Below, one piece after another: positions 26,395-34,837 of a stretch of DNA of 64,000 nucleotides. The stretch covers positions 2,542,001-2,606,000 of the forward strand of contig OY762510.1 of the NCBI GenBank assembly GCA_963665935.1. The letters are read 5' to 3'. The notes under the pieces were generated by a model. That model had not been told where the DNA came from. It saw only the letters and a list, made by a program, of their open reading frames with translations, and did no database searches. Made by a program: the position numbers and the translations under genes. How positions within the stretch are numbered: position 1 is the first letter of the stretch; every line of letters starts with the position of its first letter. Origin of the DNA: Syntrophus sp963665935 (GTDB lineage Bacteria; Desulfobacterota; Syntrophia; Syntrophales; Syntrophaceae).

Positions 26395-27018
26395 ATGAAA
26401 ACGAAACTTATTACATTCTTGATCCTAGTGGTATGTGTAGTGGCATTTACTTTTAATACTGCAGCGGCATCGAATATTGGTGTTACGGTCAGTGATGATG
26501 GAGCTTTTTCAAATACCGGAGTTTGGACGTTGGGATATTCGTTCAAAGCAGATTCTGCAATATCTGTTATAGGTTTGGGAGCTTATGATCATCTCGGTGA
26601 TGGACTGAATGTAGAACACGCTGTTGGGCTTTGGGACGCCAGAGGCAATCTACTCGCCTCCGCGACCGTACCTGCTGGTTCGGGGGCATCAATGATTAAT
26701 AATTTCCGTTTTGTCAGTATTCCAACCGTGACACTCAACGCAAATGACCTTTACTATGTGGGAGCAGTTTACGGCTATGACAATGATGCATGGTTACAGG
26801 ATCCAACGACATTAGTTCCTGGTCCGGGAATAACTTATGACTCACGTCGTTACGCATCCTCTGGTGGATCACTGGTATTTCCGAATCTGGCAGGCTCGGG
26901 AAACACTGGATATTTCGGCGGTAACTTTGAGTACACTGCAGTTCCTCTACCACCTGCAATACTTCTCCTTGGCTCTGGTTTGATGGGGTTGGCAGGACTT
27001 AGAAGGAAATTTAAGTAA
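26395..27018 (+). CDS. PEP-CTERM surface protein with DUF4082-like domain
   Basis: 207 residues. Signal peptide at residues 1-25 (basic MKTK, hydrophobic core, cleavage near AAA). The body resembles DUF4082: SFKADSAISVIGLGAYDHLG, then EHAVGLWDARGNLLASATV. The C-terminus carries VPLPPAILLLGSG, a hydrophobic helix and LRRKFK, the exosortase sorting signal. AGGAGG lies 9 bases before the ATG. It is exported, then processed by exosortase and probably held in the extracellular matrix. It is a single gene with its own terminator. Confidence 0.87.
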   Translation: MKTKLITFLILVVCVVAFTFNTAAASNIGVTVSDDGAFSNTGVWTLGYSFKADSAISVIGLGAYDHLGDGLNVEHAVGLWDARGNLLASATVPAGSGASMINNFRFVSIPTVTLNANDLYYVGAVYGYDNDAWLQDPTTLVPGPGITYDSRRYASSGGSLVFPNLAGSGNTGYFGGNFEYTAVPLPPAILLLGSGLMGLAGLRRKFK

Positions 27019-27045
27019 TAATCAAAAATTAACCAATAAACATTC

Positions 27046-27075
27046 AAGGCAGGGTCAATTGGCTCTGCCTTTTTC
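27046..27075 (+). terminator. intrinsic terminator after the PEP-CTERM gene
   Basis: AAGGCAG pairs with CTGCCTT, followed by TTTT, 28 bp after the stop. Confidence 0.8.
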
Positions 27076-27079
27076 ATCA

Positions 27080-27132
27080 TTTCGAATAAGCGTTATTCCG
27101 CAACTTCGCAGCAAAATAACGCTTATTCGAAA
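27080..27132. repeat. 18-bp perfect inverted repeat
   Basis: TTTCGAATAAGCGTTATT and its exact reverse complement are separated by 17 bases. It lies directly after a terminator and touches the left 72-bp direct repeat. It could be a MITE or recombination-site remnant; no T tract follows, so a terminator is unlikely. Confidence 0.8.
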
Positions 27133-27200
27133 CCTGCTAGCCAATCTTATCTTTCGGAAATTTTACCTTCAATAATTGCTCATCTTGCGGTCAAATGAGG
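27129..27200. repeat. 72-bp imperfect direct repeat, copy A
   Basis: Matches 30964-31035 at 66 of 72 positions with no gaps. Both copies are open in the same frame and share the same TGA stop, encoding related C-terminal peptides (QSYLSEILPSIIAHLA here). They bracket the DUF3800 gene. Confidence 0.85.
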
Positions 27201-27505
27201 AGGGAAAAGGGGAAAGATTTATTTTCTTTAATAAAAATAAGGTATGGAACAGATTTTGGAGAGGTTGATTGAATGCCGTTTCAACCGTTTCAAACATGCA
27301 ACGCCTTGTCAGCCAATTTTCAGGTCATGCATTCGCTTTCCTCTTTCCTGAAATGTATCGTCTCATAATTTAGACTGTCATACACAGTTTTAAATGATAT
27401 TCATTGTTTGTAATTAATCATTATGCAATATTGCTAAAGTTTTCAAGAGATCAGCATCGGTCGTTAAGAAGAAAAACAACTTATTTGCCGTTCACATATC
27501 TAGAC
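27201..27505. other. intergenic region before the DUF3800 gene
   Basis: About 300 bp of AT-rich sequence. The DUF3800 frame extends into it (TTG at 27404), but the extra N-terminus does not look like protein sequence. I saw no RNA gene. Confidence 0.4.
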
Positions 27506-28528
27506 ATGAGTTTCTACTTTATATACATTGATGAATACGGTGATACAGGGTTTAACTTGGAAGACCCACAGCAACCCCTTTTGCTACTTCAAGCTGCGAT
27601 TGTTTCAGTAGAAGGTGGCAAGTGGCAGGCAATTGAGAGGGAAATTGTAAACACGATTGATGAAGTAAATAGGTTTACAGGGGCCAGTATTGATCGACTC
27701 CACTTCTATGAGATGGTTCAACGTAAGCCTCCGTTTGATCAAGTAAGCTACCCCAAAATATTTGAATGGATCGAACGTATTCTAGATATTGCAAAAGCTA
27801 ATGATACAAAGTACGTATCGCTGCCAATACCTAAAACTGCATTAGGCACCAGAAAGACACACGGTGTAGATGGGATATACATTAAGAATGTCACCGGCGG
27901 AGCAAATGATGCCACTCAAGAAAATCTAACCTTTCCATTTTCGCCATATGTATTCGGATATCAATTTCTAGTTCTCCTAATTGAACAAGTCTTGGCGCAA
28001 CTTGACGGTTATGGATTGTTGATCTTTGATCAGAGAAGGGAAGGTGAAATTCTATCACAATTAAACGTTTATCGTGCATTAAGAGCAGCGAAGTTACTAT
28101 CAAGAATTACGGAAAATCCGATTTTCAGGGGTAGTCAAACAAATGCCATGTTAACATTGCCTGATTTCACAGCGTATATATTTGGACGTCCCATCGCAGA
28201 CAAATATCTTGGCCGAAATACGCCGAAAGAGCTTAGAAGTTGGGAACAGAAATACATTGATCCACAAACAATTGAGGCCGGCTGGCCGGACATTGAAGAA
28301 TCGGGGGCACTTGAGGGTGAATCATTTGAGGATAGCTTGAAACGGATGTCTAAAGGAGAGGGACCGCCGTTAATTCCATTGCAACTCGCCATTCTTGCGT
28401 TAATGAATCACGAAATATTTTTCTGTGATGCTTTAAAAAAGCTTACATCTATAGCTCAAGGTTTCAAAATATTATCAGGCCGAATAAATGTCGACGGGAA
28501 TGATAAAGTGTACCAGAAATGGGAATGA
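27506..28528 (+). CDS. DUF3800 protein with 3' end altered by IS21 insertion
   Basis: 340 residues as it stands. The N-terminal FYFIYIDEYGDTGFN carries the acidic DExGDxG signature of DUF3800, a predicted RNase H-like nuclease fold, often in mobile or defence-related gene neighbourhoods. Further acidic residues near LLIFDQRREGE could complete an active site. IS21 lies after codon 328: removing it and one target copy gives ...GRINS followed by a stop, a 329-residue original. The present tail (VDGNDKVYQKWE) is read from the IS end, so the protein is probably still functional. ATG at 27506 is preferred because the signature starts immediately after it; no good SD. It is AT-rich compared with the flanking operons, suggesting acquisition. 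Confidence 0.78.
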   Translation: MSFYFIYIDEYGDTGFNLEDPQQPLLLLQAAIVSVEGGKWQAIEREIVNTIDEVNRFTGASIDRLHFYEMVQRKPPFDQVSYPKIFEWIERILDIAKANDTKYVSLPIPKTALGTRKTHGVDGIYIKNVTGGANDATQENLTFPFSPYVFGYQFLVLLIEQVLAQLDGYGLLIFDQRREGEILSQLNVYRALRAAKLLSRITENPIFRGSQTNAMLTLPDFTAYIFGRPIADKYLGRNTPKELRSWEQKYIDPQTIEAGWPDIEESGALEGESFEDSLKRMSKGEGPPLIPLQLAILALMNHEIFFCDALKKLTSIAQGFKILSGRINVDGNDKVYQKWE

Positions 28529-28592
28529 AAAGTGTACCACCTGGAATTCCTAATCCTGGTAACATCTCCTTATAAGAGAGGAGGGGTTACCG

Positions 28593-29861
28593 ATGATTTC
28601 CAGCGAGGCATTTATGGACATTTATCATTTGCACCGTCGAGGTTACAGTATTCGGAAAATAGCCGAGACTCTCGGTGTCCACAGAAAGACCGTCAAAAGA
28701 CACCTTGAAAGCAATTCCTTCCCCAAATACAAAACAAATAAACGGAGGGAATCCATTCTGACACCCTACTACCAGACGATTCACGATTTTCTGGACGAGG
28801 ATGATTACCAGGCAACCTGGATTTACGATCGCCTGAAAAAGATGGATTATCCCGGCGGTTACGATACGGTCAAGCAGTACGTCAGTAAAATCAAAGAGCA
28901 GAAGACTCGCCTGGCCTATCTCCGGTTCGAAACGGAACCGGGACTCCAGGCCCAGTGTGACTGGGGTGATTTCCAAGTCGTCGATGCCGAGGGAAAGACT
29001 ACCACTTTTTACGCCTTCGTGATCGTTCTCGGTTTCTCCAGAGCCATGTATATCGAGTTTGTCCGGCACTGCACGATGGACATCTTCATGGACTGTCACA
29101 TCCACGCTTTCAAATATCTCCAGGGAACTCCAGCAGAAGTCCTCTATGACAACATGAAAAACGTCGTCATCGGCAGACAGGAGGGAAAAGTGGTCTTCAA
29201 CCACGAGTTCCTCCACTTCTCCCATCACTATGGTTTTCTACCCATGGCGGCGCCACCGTACAGTCCATGGATCAAGGGGAAGGTGGAACGGCCGATGAAC
29301 TTCATCCGGGAACGCTTCTGGCGAGGTTACACTTTCACCACGATCGAGAAGGCCAACGAGGATGTCCTGGCATGGCTCAACGAAACGGCAAACCAGCGAA
29401 TCCATGGCACCCACCATCAATGCATCCAGGAACGATGGGGAGAAGAGATCTTCAAACTGGGACAGCTTCCTCCGGCGGATTACGACACGTCTATCAAGAC
29501 GTTCCGCAAGGTCTACCGGGATTGCCAGATCTCCTACAACGGAAATCGTTACCAGGTCCCCCACCGCATGGTCGGAAAAAAGGTCCTGCTGAAGATCAAA
29601 AACGGCCTGATCCGCATTTACGATGATCAGGATCTTCTGATTACCTACGAAGAACCTGGGACAAAGCACAATCTGATTGCCGATCCCCGTTTCGGCGAAG
29701 AACTCAAACATGACAAAGAGCAGTTAAAAAGAAAGTACGGCAAGAGCAAGGGCAAGGCCACCCGCGGCCTGATCAATGGCAGCCTCTACATCGATGTGGC
29801 TTACAGGCCCCTTAAAGAATATGAAAGGTATGCCTCCGAAGGTGCCTTATGGAACAACTAA
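28593..29861 (+). CDS. istA: IS21 transposase IstA
   Basis: 422 residues. The N-terminal helix-turn-helix (GYSIRKIAETLGVHRKTVKR) binds the IS ends. The integrase core shows the DDE residues: CDWGDF, LYDNMK and the Glu in KGKVERPM. A C-terminal beta-rich domain contains the conserved YNGNRYQVPHR. It performs the strand transfer together with IstB. It overlaps istB by 13 bp. Confidence 0.96.
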   Translation: MISSEAFMDIYHLHRRGYSIRKIAETLGVHRKTVKRHLESNSFPKYKTNKRRESILTPYYQTIHDFLDEDDYQATWIYDRLKKMDYPGGYDTVKQYVSKIKEQKTRLAYLRFETEPGLQAQCDWGDFQVVDAEGKTTTFYAFVIVLGFSRAMYIEFVRHCTMDIFMDCHIHAFKYLQGTPAEVLYDNMKNVVIGRQEGKVVFNHEFLHFSHHYGFLPMAAPPYSPWIKGKVERPMNFIRERFWRGYTFTTIEKANEDVLAWLNETANQRIHGTHHQCIQERWGEEIFKLGQLPPADYDTSIKTFRKVYRDCQISYNGNRYQVPHRMVGKKVLLKIKNGLIRIYDDQDLLITYEEPGTKHNLIADPRFGEELKHDKEQLKRKYGKSKGKATRGLINGSLYIDVAYRPLKEYERYASEGALWNN

Positions 29862-30628
29862 CCCATGAACGCCTCCAGGACAATCTCAAACGTCTCAAGC
29901 TGACCAGAGCCGCAGAGGTCCTGGACGCCATCGTAACTCATTCAGAGGAAGATCGGGTTTCGTATCTCTCTTTCCTTGATCACCTCCTGGAAGAGGAAGT
30001 GGCCGCCAAGGAAAAGAGACGGATCGAAACCTCCCTGAAGATCGCCGGCCTTCCCTTTGCCAAAACCATTGAGGAATACGACTTCTCTTTCCATCCTCAT
30101 CTGGACAAGAAGGCCGTCATGGAGCTCTTCGATCTCTCTTTTATCCCCAAGCATGAGAACGTCATCTTTCTGGGACCTCCAGGGGTGGGAAAGACTCATC
30201 TTGCCATCTCCCTGGCGATCAAGGCCTGCAGTCACGGATTCAAGGTCTACTTTACCACCATGCACACCCTGATTGCCAAACTCAAGGAAAGTCAGAGTAA
30301 GGGCAAGGCCTATCTGAACTCCAGCCTCGTGATCGTTGATGAAGCCGGTTATCTTCCCGTAGACAGTAAGGAAGCCTACCTCTTTTTCCAGTTCATTTCT
30401 TACCGCTATGAGAAGAGCTCAACCATCATCACCTCAAACAAGAGCTTCATCGATTGGCAGGAACTCTTCGGAGATCCCGTGATTGCCTCTGCCATCCTGG
30501 ACAGGCTTCTCCATCACAGCAAGGTGATCAACATCAAGGGGCATAGCTACCGCTTAAAAGAACATGCCTTCAGCAAACAGATTTACAACCAGCAAGGAGG
30601 TGATTCCGTGAACGACCTGTCATCATGA
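29849..30628 (+). CDS. istB: IS21 transposition ATPase IstB
   Basis: 259-residue AAA+ ATPase of the DnaC/IstB type. Walker A is GPPGVGKTHLA; Walker B is LVIVDEAGYL; sensor-1 ITSNKSF follows. It oligomerises on target DNA and activates IstA. It starts inside the istA 3' end. Full length for the family. Confidence 0.96.
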   Translation: MEQLTHERLQDNLKRLKLTRAAEVLDAIVTHSEEDRVSYLSFLDHLLEEEVAAKEKRRIETSLKIAGLPFAKTIEEYDFSFHPHLDKKAVMELFDLSFIPKHENVIFLGPPGVGKTHLAISLAIKACSHGFKVYFTTMHTLIAKLKESQSKGKAYLNSSLVIVDEAGYLPVDSKEAYLFFQFISYRYEKSSTIITSNKSFIDWQELFGDPVIASAILDRLLHHSKVINIKGHSYRLKEHAFSKQIYNQQGGDSVNDLSS

Positions 30629-30702
30629 ACCGTGTGCCAGCATAAAGGGGTGGTACATTTTTATTTTCCCAGAACTGGTACACTTTTACTTTCCCATTGA
30701 CA

Positions 30703-31069
30703 ATAAACAGCTAACAAAAAATACGAGGCGATTCGCTTGCCGTCTCAGCCCAATTGCGCCACAACTTAAAAGAGCTTGTGAGGCACGCCAATTGGAACTA
30801 AGCCTCATGCCTTGAGATAAAAGAATATAATCGCCCTAACAGTGCGTACAATCTTTCAATCCAAAATCGATGGTGTGACCAAAATTCTGTTACGTATAGG
30901 TAGATGTTGTCGCTCACCAGCAAATACCATTTTTCAACAGATCGTTTTTGAACATTTCCTGAAGAAACCTGCTAAACAATCTTATCTTTCGAAAATTTTA
31001 CCTTCAATAATTGCTCCTCTTGCGTTCAATTGAGGGTATGGATAAGGCATGCTGTTTTTGACTGCCATC
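30703..31069. other. intergenic strip between IS21 and IS66
   Basis: About 370 bp. It holds the original DUF3800 stop codon, direct-repeat copy B and the left target copy of IS66. A 63-codon frame (30842-31033) has no SD; only its last 22 codons resemble copy A. I see no convincing complete gene. Confidence 0.5.
30964..31035. repeat. 72-bp imperfect direct repeat, copy B
   Basis: Partner of 27129-27200 (66/72 identical). Encodes QSYLSKILPSIIAPLA before a shared TGA. The two copies bracket the DUF3800 gene and IS21. Confidence 0.85.
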
Positions 31070-31223
31070 GTAAGCGTACGACAAAGTCATCTTGGAACTT
31101 CTTTCCAGATAAGTTATTGATGTATCGGTCAAGAGAGATAAGCCGCGGTTCTTTGAAAAAGGGATAAAGCAAGGGGTGGAGCTGAGAACGGAGTAAAAGA
31201 CAGCAAGGATCAGTCAGTACTGG

Positions 31224-32837
31224 TCAGACTTCAGCCGGTAGGAGCAAACCACGTTCGTCCTTGGGCAGCGGTTTCCATTGATCGGGGAGCAGTTCCCTCA
31301 AGCGACTGACTGGATGGCTCATGATCCTGCGGAGTATGTCATCAAAGTACTCCCAGGGATTGACGTCACAGGTTTTACAGGACTGGATGAGACTCATGAA
31401 CAGGGCCGCCGCCCGGCCGCCTCGTTCGCTGCCAACGAAAAGCCAGTTCTTGCGGCCCAGGGCCACGGGACGCATGGCATTCTCCGCCAAGTTGTTGTCC
31501 GGTCGAAGCCGTCCATCTTCCAGATAACGGCACAGAGCCTGGCGTTGATTCAGGGCATAGTCCACCGCCTTGCGGATGGGTTCCGACGGAATCGACTGTT
31601 GCTTCAGCTCTTCAAGCTTGGCAAAGATTCCGGCAAGGATCGGTGCAGCATGTTCCTGCCGACGGCGCTGTCTCTCTTCTGGTTTCATATTGGCGCAGGG
31701 AGTTTCCACCTCATGATAGAGACGGGCAATGCGGGCCAGGATGTCCGTCGCTTCCTGGGGACGCGAAGAAACTGCTTCATCGAACTTTCTCCGTGCATGA
31801 GCCCAGCAGCCTACCTCGATGATCCCCTCTTTACGGAATAGTTCATCGTAGCCGCTATAGGCGTCGGCATGGACATAGCCTCGATAACCTTCAAGATAAT
31901 CGATGGGTCGCCGCTTACTGCGATCAATGGAGAAGTCATAGGCAACAAGCGGGGGATCGGTTCCTCCCTGCACATAGACCCACAGCCTGGCCTTTTTGAG
32001 CTTTCCATTCCCTTTGACTTGCAGGGGAATGGGTGTGTCGTCGGTGAACAGGATTTCCGCTTCCCCAATGACGGCCTGCCTGAAGGCCTTTTCCAGTCCG
32101 GAGATGCTTTCGTAGGTCTGCATTAGCCAGCTGGCCTGGGTCGCTCGGGGAATCGGCACCCCTTCCCGCTCTAAAATGCCGTTCTGCCGGTACAGGGGCA
32201 GATGATCGGCGAACTTGCTGACGATCAGATGGGCAATCAGCCCCACATCGGCTTTGCACCTTGCGACGGGATGATCAGGCATCGGCGCGGAGAGGATGCC
32301 GGGGGTTGCTTCGTCGTCCTCCGGCAGGGCGTATTGGGGGCGCTTATAGACGTTGACGATGAGCTTGCCGGGGCGGTATTCCAGTTTCTCCGAAACTTCG
32401 ACGTTGATCACCTTCAGGGGCTTGCCCGTTTCGGGGCAGGTCTTCTGATCTTCGGGGATGTCCAGCAGGATTTCCACCCGTTCCAGGTGTTCGGGAATGG
32501 GAACCCGCCCATGATGCTGGGAGACCTTGCGGGTTTTTGTCTTGACTTCCTGTTCCACAGGCGCTTCCGGCTTTTGATCTTTTCCGGTCTGTTCCAGCGA
32601 TTGGATTACGATGGAATCGAACATCAGCTGGTTGGGGTTGAGCCGCTCGGACTTTCGGCCATAAAGGCGCCGGAGCATCTGTTCCATCTGATGCTGCAGG
32701 GTGGTCAGCTGGCGCTGCAGAGATTCGATCTTTCGGGATAGTTCCCCGATCTGCGCATCCTTCTGAGCGGTCAGTTCTGAAATCTGGGCATCCTTCTGCG
32801 CAAGGAGTTCCAGGGCCTGAGGAAGTGTCGAAACCAT
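31224..32837 (-). CDS. tnpC: IS66 transposase TnpC
   Basis: 537 residues. The N-terminus is a leucine-zipper-like coiled coil (QISELTAQKDAQIGELSRKI). A helix-turn-helix/zinc-binding section and the DDE transposase core follow, with FTDDTPIPLQ, VHADAYSGYDELF and the Glu region RPDNNLAENAMRPVALG. It catalyses transposition of the element. Full length for IS66. Confidence 0.95.
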   Translation of the reverse strand: MVSTLPQALELLAQKDAQISELTAQKDAQIGELSRKIESLQRQLTTLQHQMEQMLRRLYGRKSERLNPNQLMFDSIVIQSLEQTGKDQKPEAPVEQEVKTKTRKVSQHHGRVPIPEHLERVEILLDIPEDQKTCPETGKPLKVINVEVSEKLEYRPGKLIVNVYKRPQYALPEDDEATPGILSAPMPDHPVARCKADVGLIAHLIVSKFADHLPLYRQNGILEREGVPIPRATQASWLMQTYESISGLEKAFRQAVIGEAEILFTDDTPIPLQVKGNGKLKKARLWVYVQGGTDPPLVAYDFSIDRSKRRPIDYLEGYRGYVHADAYSGYDELFRKEGIIEVGCWAHARRKFDEAVSSRPQEATDILARIARLYHEVETPCANMKPEERQRRRQEHAAPILAGIFAKLEELKQQSIPSEPIRKAVDYALNQRQALCRYLEDGRLRPDNNLAENAMRPVALGRKNWLFVGSERGGRAAALFMSLIQSCKTCDVNPWEYFDDILRRIMSHPVSRLRELLPDQWKPLPKDERGLLLPAEV

Positions 32838-32877
32838 GGGAGGGTATGTAGCACATTAACCTAATAATGTCAAGTAT

Positions 32878-33219
32878 TTATATGCCTATTTTGTATCTAT
32901 TCCCCACTTTTTTCGGTACGATTCCTTCCAGCAGCATGGTCAGATCCCGACGCTCGATCAGACCGTCTTCGGTCCACCGCTCCGGAAGGATGAAGCAGCC
33001 CCGTTCCAGGCGTTTGTACCAGAGAGCCAAACCATCCCGGTCCCAGTAGAGGAGTTTGACCATGTTGCGACGGCGGTTCACGAAGACGAACAGAGATCCA
33101 GACAGGGGATCGGCCCCCAACTCGGATCGGATGAGGCCGCAGAGACCATCGAAAGATTTGCGCATGTCGCAGCGGCCGCGATACAGATAGATGTGGGTTG
33201 CCGCCGTCAGACCGAGCAC
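32878..33219 (-). CDS. tnpB: IS66 accessory protein TnpB
   Basis: 113 residues with the family features YRGRCDMRKSFDGLCGLI, GSLFVFVNRRRNMVKLLYWDRDG and LWYKRLERG. Needed for IS66 transposition, mechanism unclear. This IS66 TnpB is unrelated to the IS200/605 nuclease of the same name. It overlaps tnpA by 13 bp. Confidence 0.95.
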   Translation of the reverse strand: MLGLTAATHIYLYRGRCDMRKSFDGLCGLIRSELGADPLSGSLFVFVNRRRNMVKLLYWDRDGLALWYKRLERGCFILPERWTEDGLIERRDLTMLLEGIVPKKVGNRYKIGI

Positions 33220-33530
33220 GGGGAGAGGCTCCGAAGCGTTTCAACGACGGTGCGGAGGGTGAAGGGATCGAATCCCCGATCCACCTCGATGGCGAAATTC
33301 TTGTCTGGATGAATTCGGATGCCGGAGCCGGTTTCGACCGCTCTTCCGGGAATCAGTTCCAGAAAACCTCCTGTGCAAGGTTCTTGTTCCCGGAGTCGGC
33401 GGCGCCAGGCATGAAACTGATGCCGATTGATCTGCTTTTCACGGCAAAATGTGGTGATGTTCAAGCCACTTGCTGCCTGGTCTTCGATGATGGTGCGCCA
33501 ATGGGCTCGTCGTTCCGCTCTGATCATCAT
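33207..33530 (-). CDS. tnpA: IS66 accessory protein TnpA
   Basis: 107 residues, first gene of the element. The N-terminal helix-turn-helix (GLNITTFCREKQINRHQFHA WRRR region) is typical of the IS66 Orf1/IS3-Orf A-like fold. Probably DNA-binding. Starts close to the right terminal repeat. Confidence 0.9.
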   Translation of the reverse strand: MMIRAERRAHWRTIIEDQAASGLNITTFCREKQINRHQFHAWRRRLREQEPCTGGFLELIPGRAVETGSGIRIHPDKNFAIEVDRGFDPFTLRTVVETLRSLSPCSV

Positions 33531-33631
33531 ATTTTGCCTCCCAGAAAGAAATTTTTCTTTGTGGGAGGCTATAGCTCAGGGAATGACGGATGTGAAGATG
33601 GGTACATCAGACGCTTACCTGCCATCCGCTC

Positions 33632-34837
33632 TTATTCATGCCGTAGGGCCACGATGGGGTCGAGGCGGGCGGCCTTGAGGGCGGGGAAATAGCCGAAGAT
33701 CACTCCGACGGCCGCCGAAAAGAGGAAGGCGACAATGACGATGCCCGCATTGAAGACGAAGGGGACATTCAGCAGACCGGACAGCCAGAGGGAACCGGCC
33801 AGGGCCAGGACGATGCCGAGAAGACCGCCGAAGGAGGAGAGAACGACCGCCTCCACGAGGAACTGCATCAGCACCTCCCGTTCCAGGGCACCGATCGCGA
33901 GGCGGATGCCGATTTCATGGGTCCGCTCGGTGACCGAAACGAGCATGATGTTCATGATGCCGATTCCCCCGACAAGCAGACTGACCGCCGCCACGGCACT
34001 CAGCAGGGCCGTAAGCATCTGCGTGGTCCCTGTCAGCATCTTGGTGATCTCCTTCATGTCCATCACGTTGAAATTGTCCTCTTCATCGGCGGCAAGGTGG
34101 CGACGTTCGCGCATCAGTTTCCCAATGTCCTGCTGGACCTTTTCCGTCGACGCGCCATCCTGCACGGAAACCTGGATGAGGCTGACGTTCTGGCTGCCGG
34201 TGACGCGCCGCTGCAGGGTGCGCAGTGGTATGACCACCAGATCGTCCTGATCTTGCCCCATTGTGCTCTGGCCTTTGGTTTCCAGGAGGCCGATGATCTT
34301 GCAGGAAAGTTTCTGCAGGCGGATTTTTGCCCCCACCGGGTCCTGATTGCCGAAGAGCTTTTTGCGGACCGTTTCCCCCAGGACGCAGACCGCAGCCCCG
34401 GAGCGAAGTTCCGTTTCACTGAAGGTTCTACCCGTCCGAACGGACCGGTTGGTCACCTTGAAATAAGAATTGTCCGTTCCGGTGACGTTCGTGGACCAGT
34501 TTTCGTTGCCGGAGACGGCCTGGAGGCTCTGGGACGAAACGGGGGCCACGGCGGCAATGGAGCGGATGTCCCTGGTGATCGCCTCGGCGTCGCTCACCTT
34601 GAAGGGAACCGTGTCGGAAGACTGACCGGGTCCCAGTCTTTTGCCCGGCGTCACCATGAGCAGGTTGCTGCCCAGGCTGGAGATCTGCTGTGAGACCTGA
34701 GCGGTTGCGCCACCACCGATGGTCACCATGGTGATGACGGCGGCCACGCCGATGACGATTCCCAGAATGGTCAGAAAGGAACGTAGGACATTTCGCCGAA
34801 TTTCCCGAAAGGCAAGCAGAATGGAATTTCCCAACAT
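33632..34837 (-). CDS. MacB-type ABC transporter permease
   Basis: 401 residues. One N-terminal membrane helix (FLTILGIVIGVAAVITMV), a large periplasmic MacB core domain (about 45-260), and three C-terminal helices (SLLVGGIGIMNIMLVSVTERTHEIGIRLAIGA and onward). In the family, the dimer uses ATP to drive mechanical movement that expels substrates from the periplasm through a TolC-like channel. The start shares one base with the end of the ATPase gene. It is the last gene of a tetR-OMF-MFP-ATPase-permease operon; an IS66 element lies 13 bp past its stop. Confidence 0.92.
   Translation of the reverse strand: MLGNSILLAFREIRRNVLRSFLTILGIVIGVAAVITMVTIGGGATAQVSQQISSLGSNLLMVTPGKRLGPGQSSDTVPFKVSDAEAITRDIRSIAAVAPVSSQSLQAVSGNENWSTNVTGTDNSYFKVTNRSVRTGRTFSETELRSGAAVCVLGETVRKKLFGNQDPVGAKIRLQKLSCKIIGLLETKGQSTMGQDQDDLVVIPLRTLQRRVTGSQNVSLIQVSVQDGASTEKVQQDIGKLMRERRHLAADEEDNFNVMDMKEITKMLTGTTQMLTALLSAVAAVSLLVGGIGIMNIMLVSVTERTHEIGIRLAIGALEREVLMQFLVEAVVLSSFGGLLGIVLALAGSLWLSGLLNVPFVFNAGIVIVAFLFSAAVGVIFGYFPALKAARLDPIVALRHE

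Larger units (their letters stand above)
28489..30702 (+). mobile_element. complete IS21-family insertion sequence
   Basis: 2214 bp. Ends are inverted repeats of about 53 bp: the left starts TGTCGACGGGAA and the right (complement) starts TGTCAATGGGAA, each with a repeated GTGTACCA internal motif, as expected of IS21 transposase sites. Encodes IstA and IstB. A 5-bp target duplication, ATAAA, flanks it at 28484-28488 and 30703-30707. All parts look intact, so it may be active. Confidence 0.93.
31070..33618 (-). mobile_element. complete IS66-family insertion sequence
   Basis: 2549 bp. Both ends start GTAAGCGT, the typical IS66 terminus, with further partial matches inside (CATCTT). Encodes TnpA, TnpB and TnpC, all apparently intact. 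Flanked by a perfect 8-bp target duplication CTGCCATC at 31062-31069 and 33619-33626. The insertion is 13 bp beyond the stop of the MacB-type permease gene, so it did not disrupt it. Confidence 0.95.

Noticed and set aside
27080..27200. Integron attC-like site
   Set aside because: The hairpin suggested it, but GTTATTC does not match the GTTRRRY core and no integrase was seen.
30842..31033. 63-codon frame ending in repeat copy B
   Set aside because: No SD; only the last part resembles copy A, so it is treated as a repeat or gene-end remnant and not as a gene.
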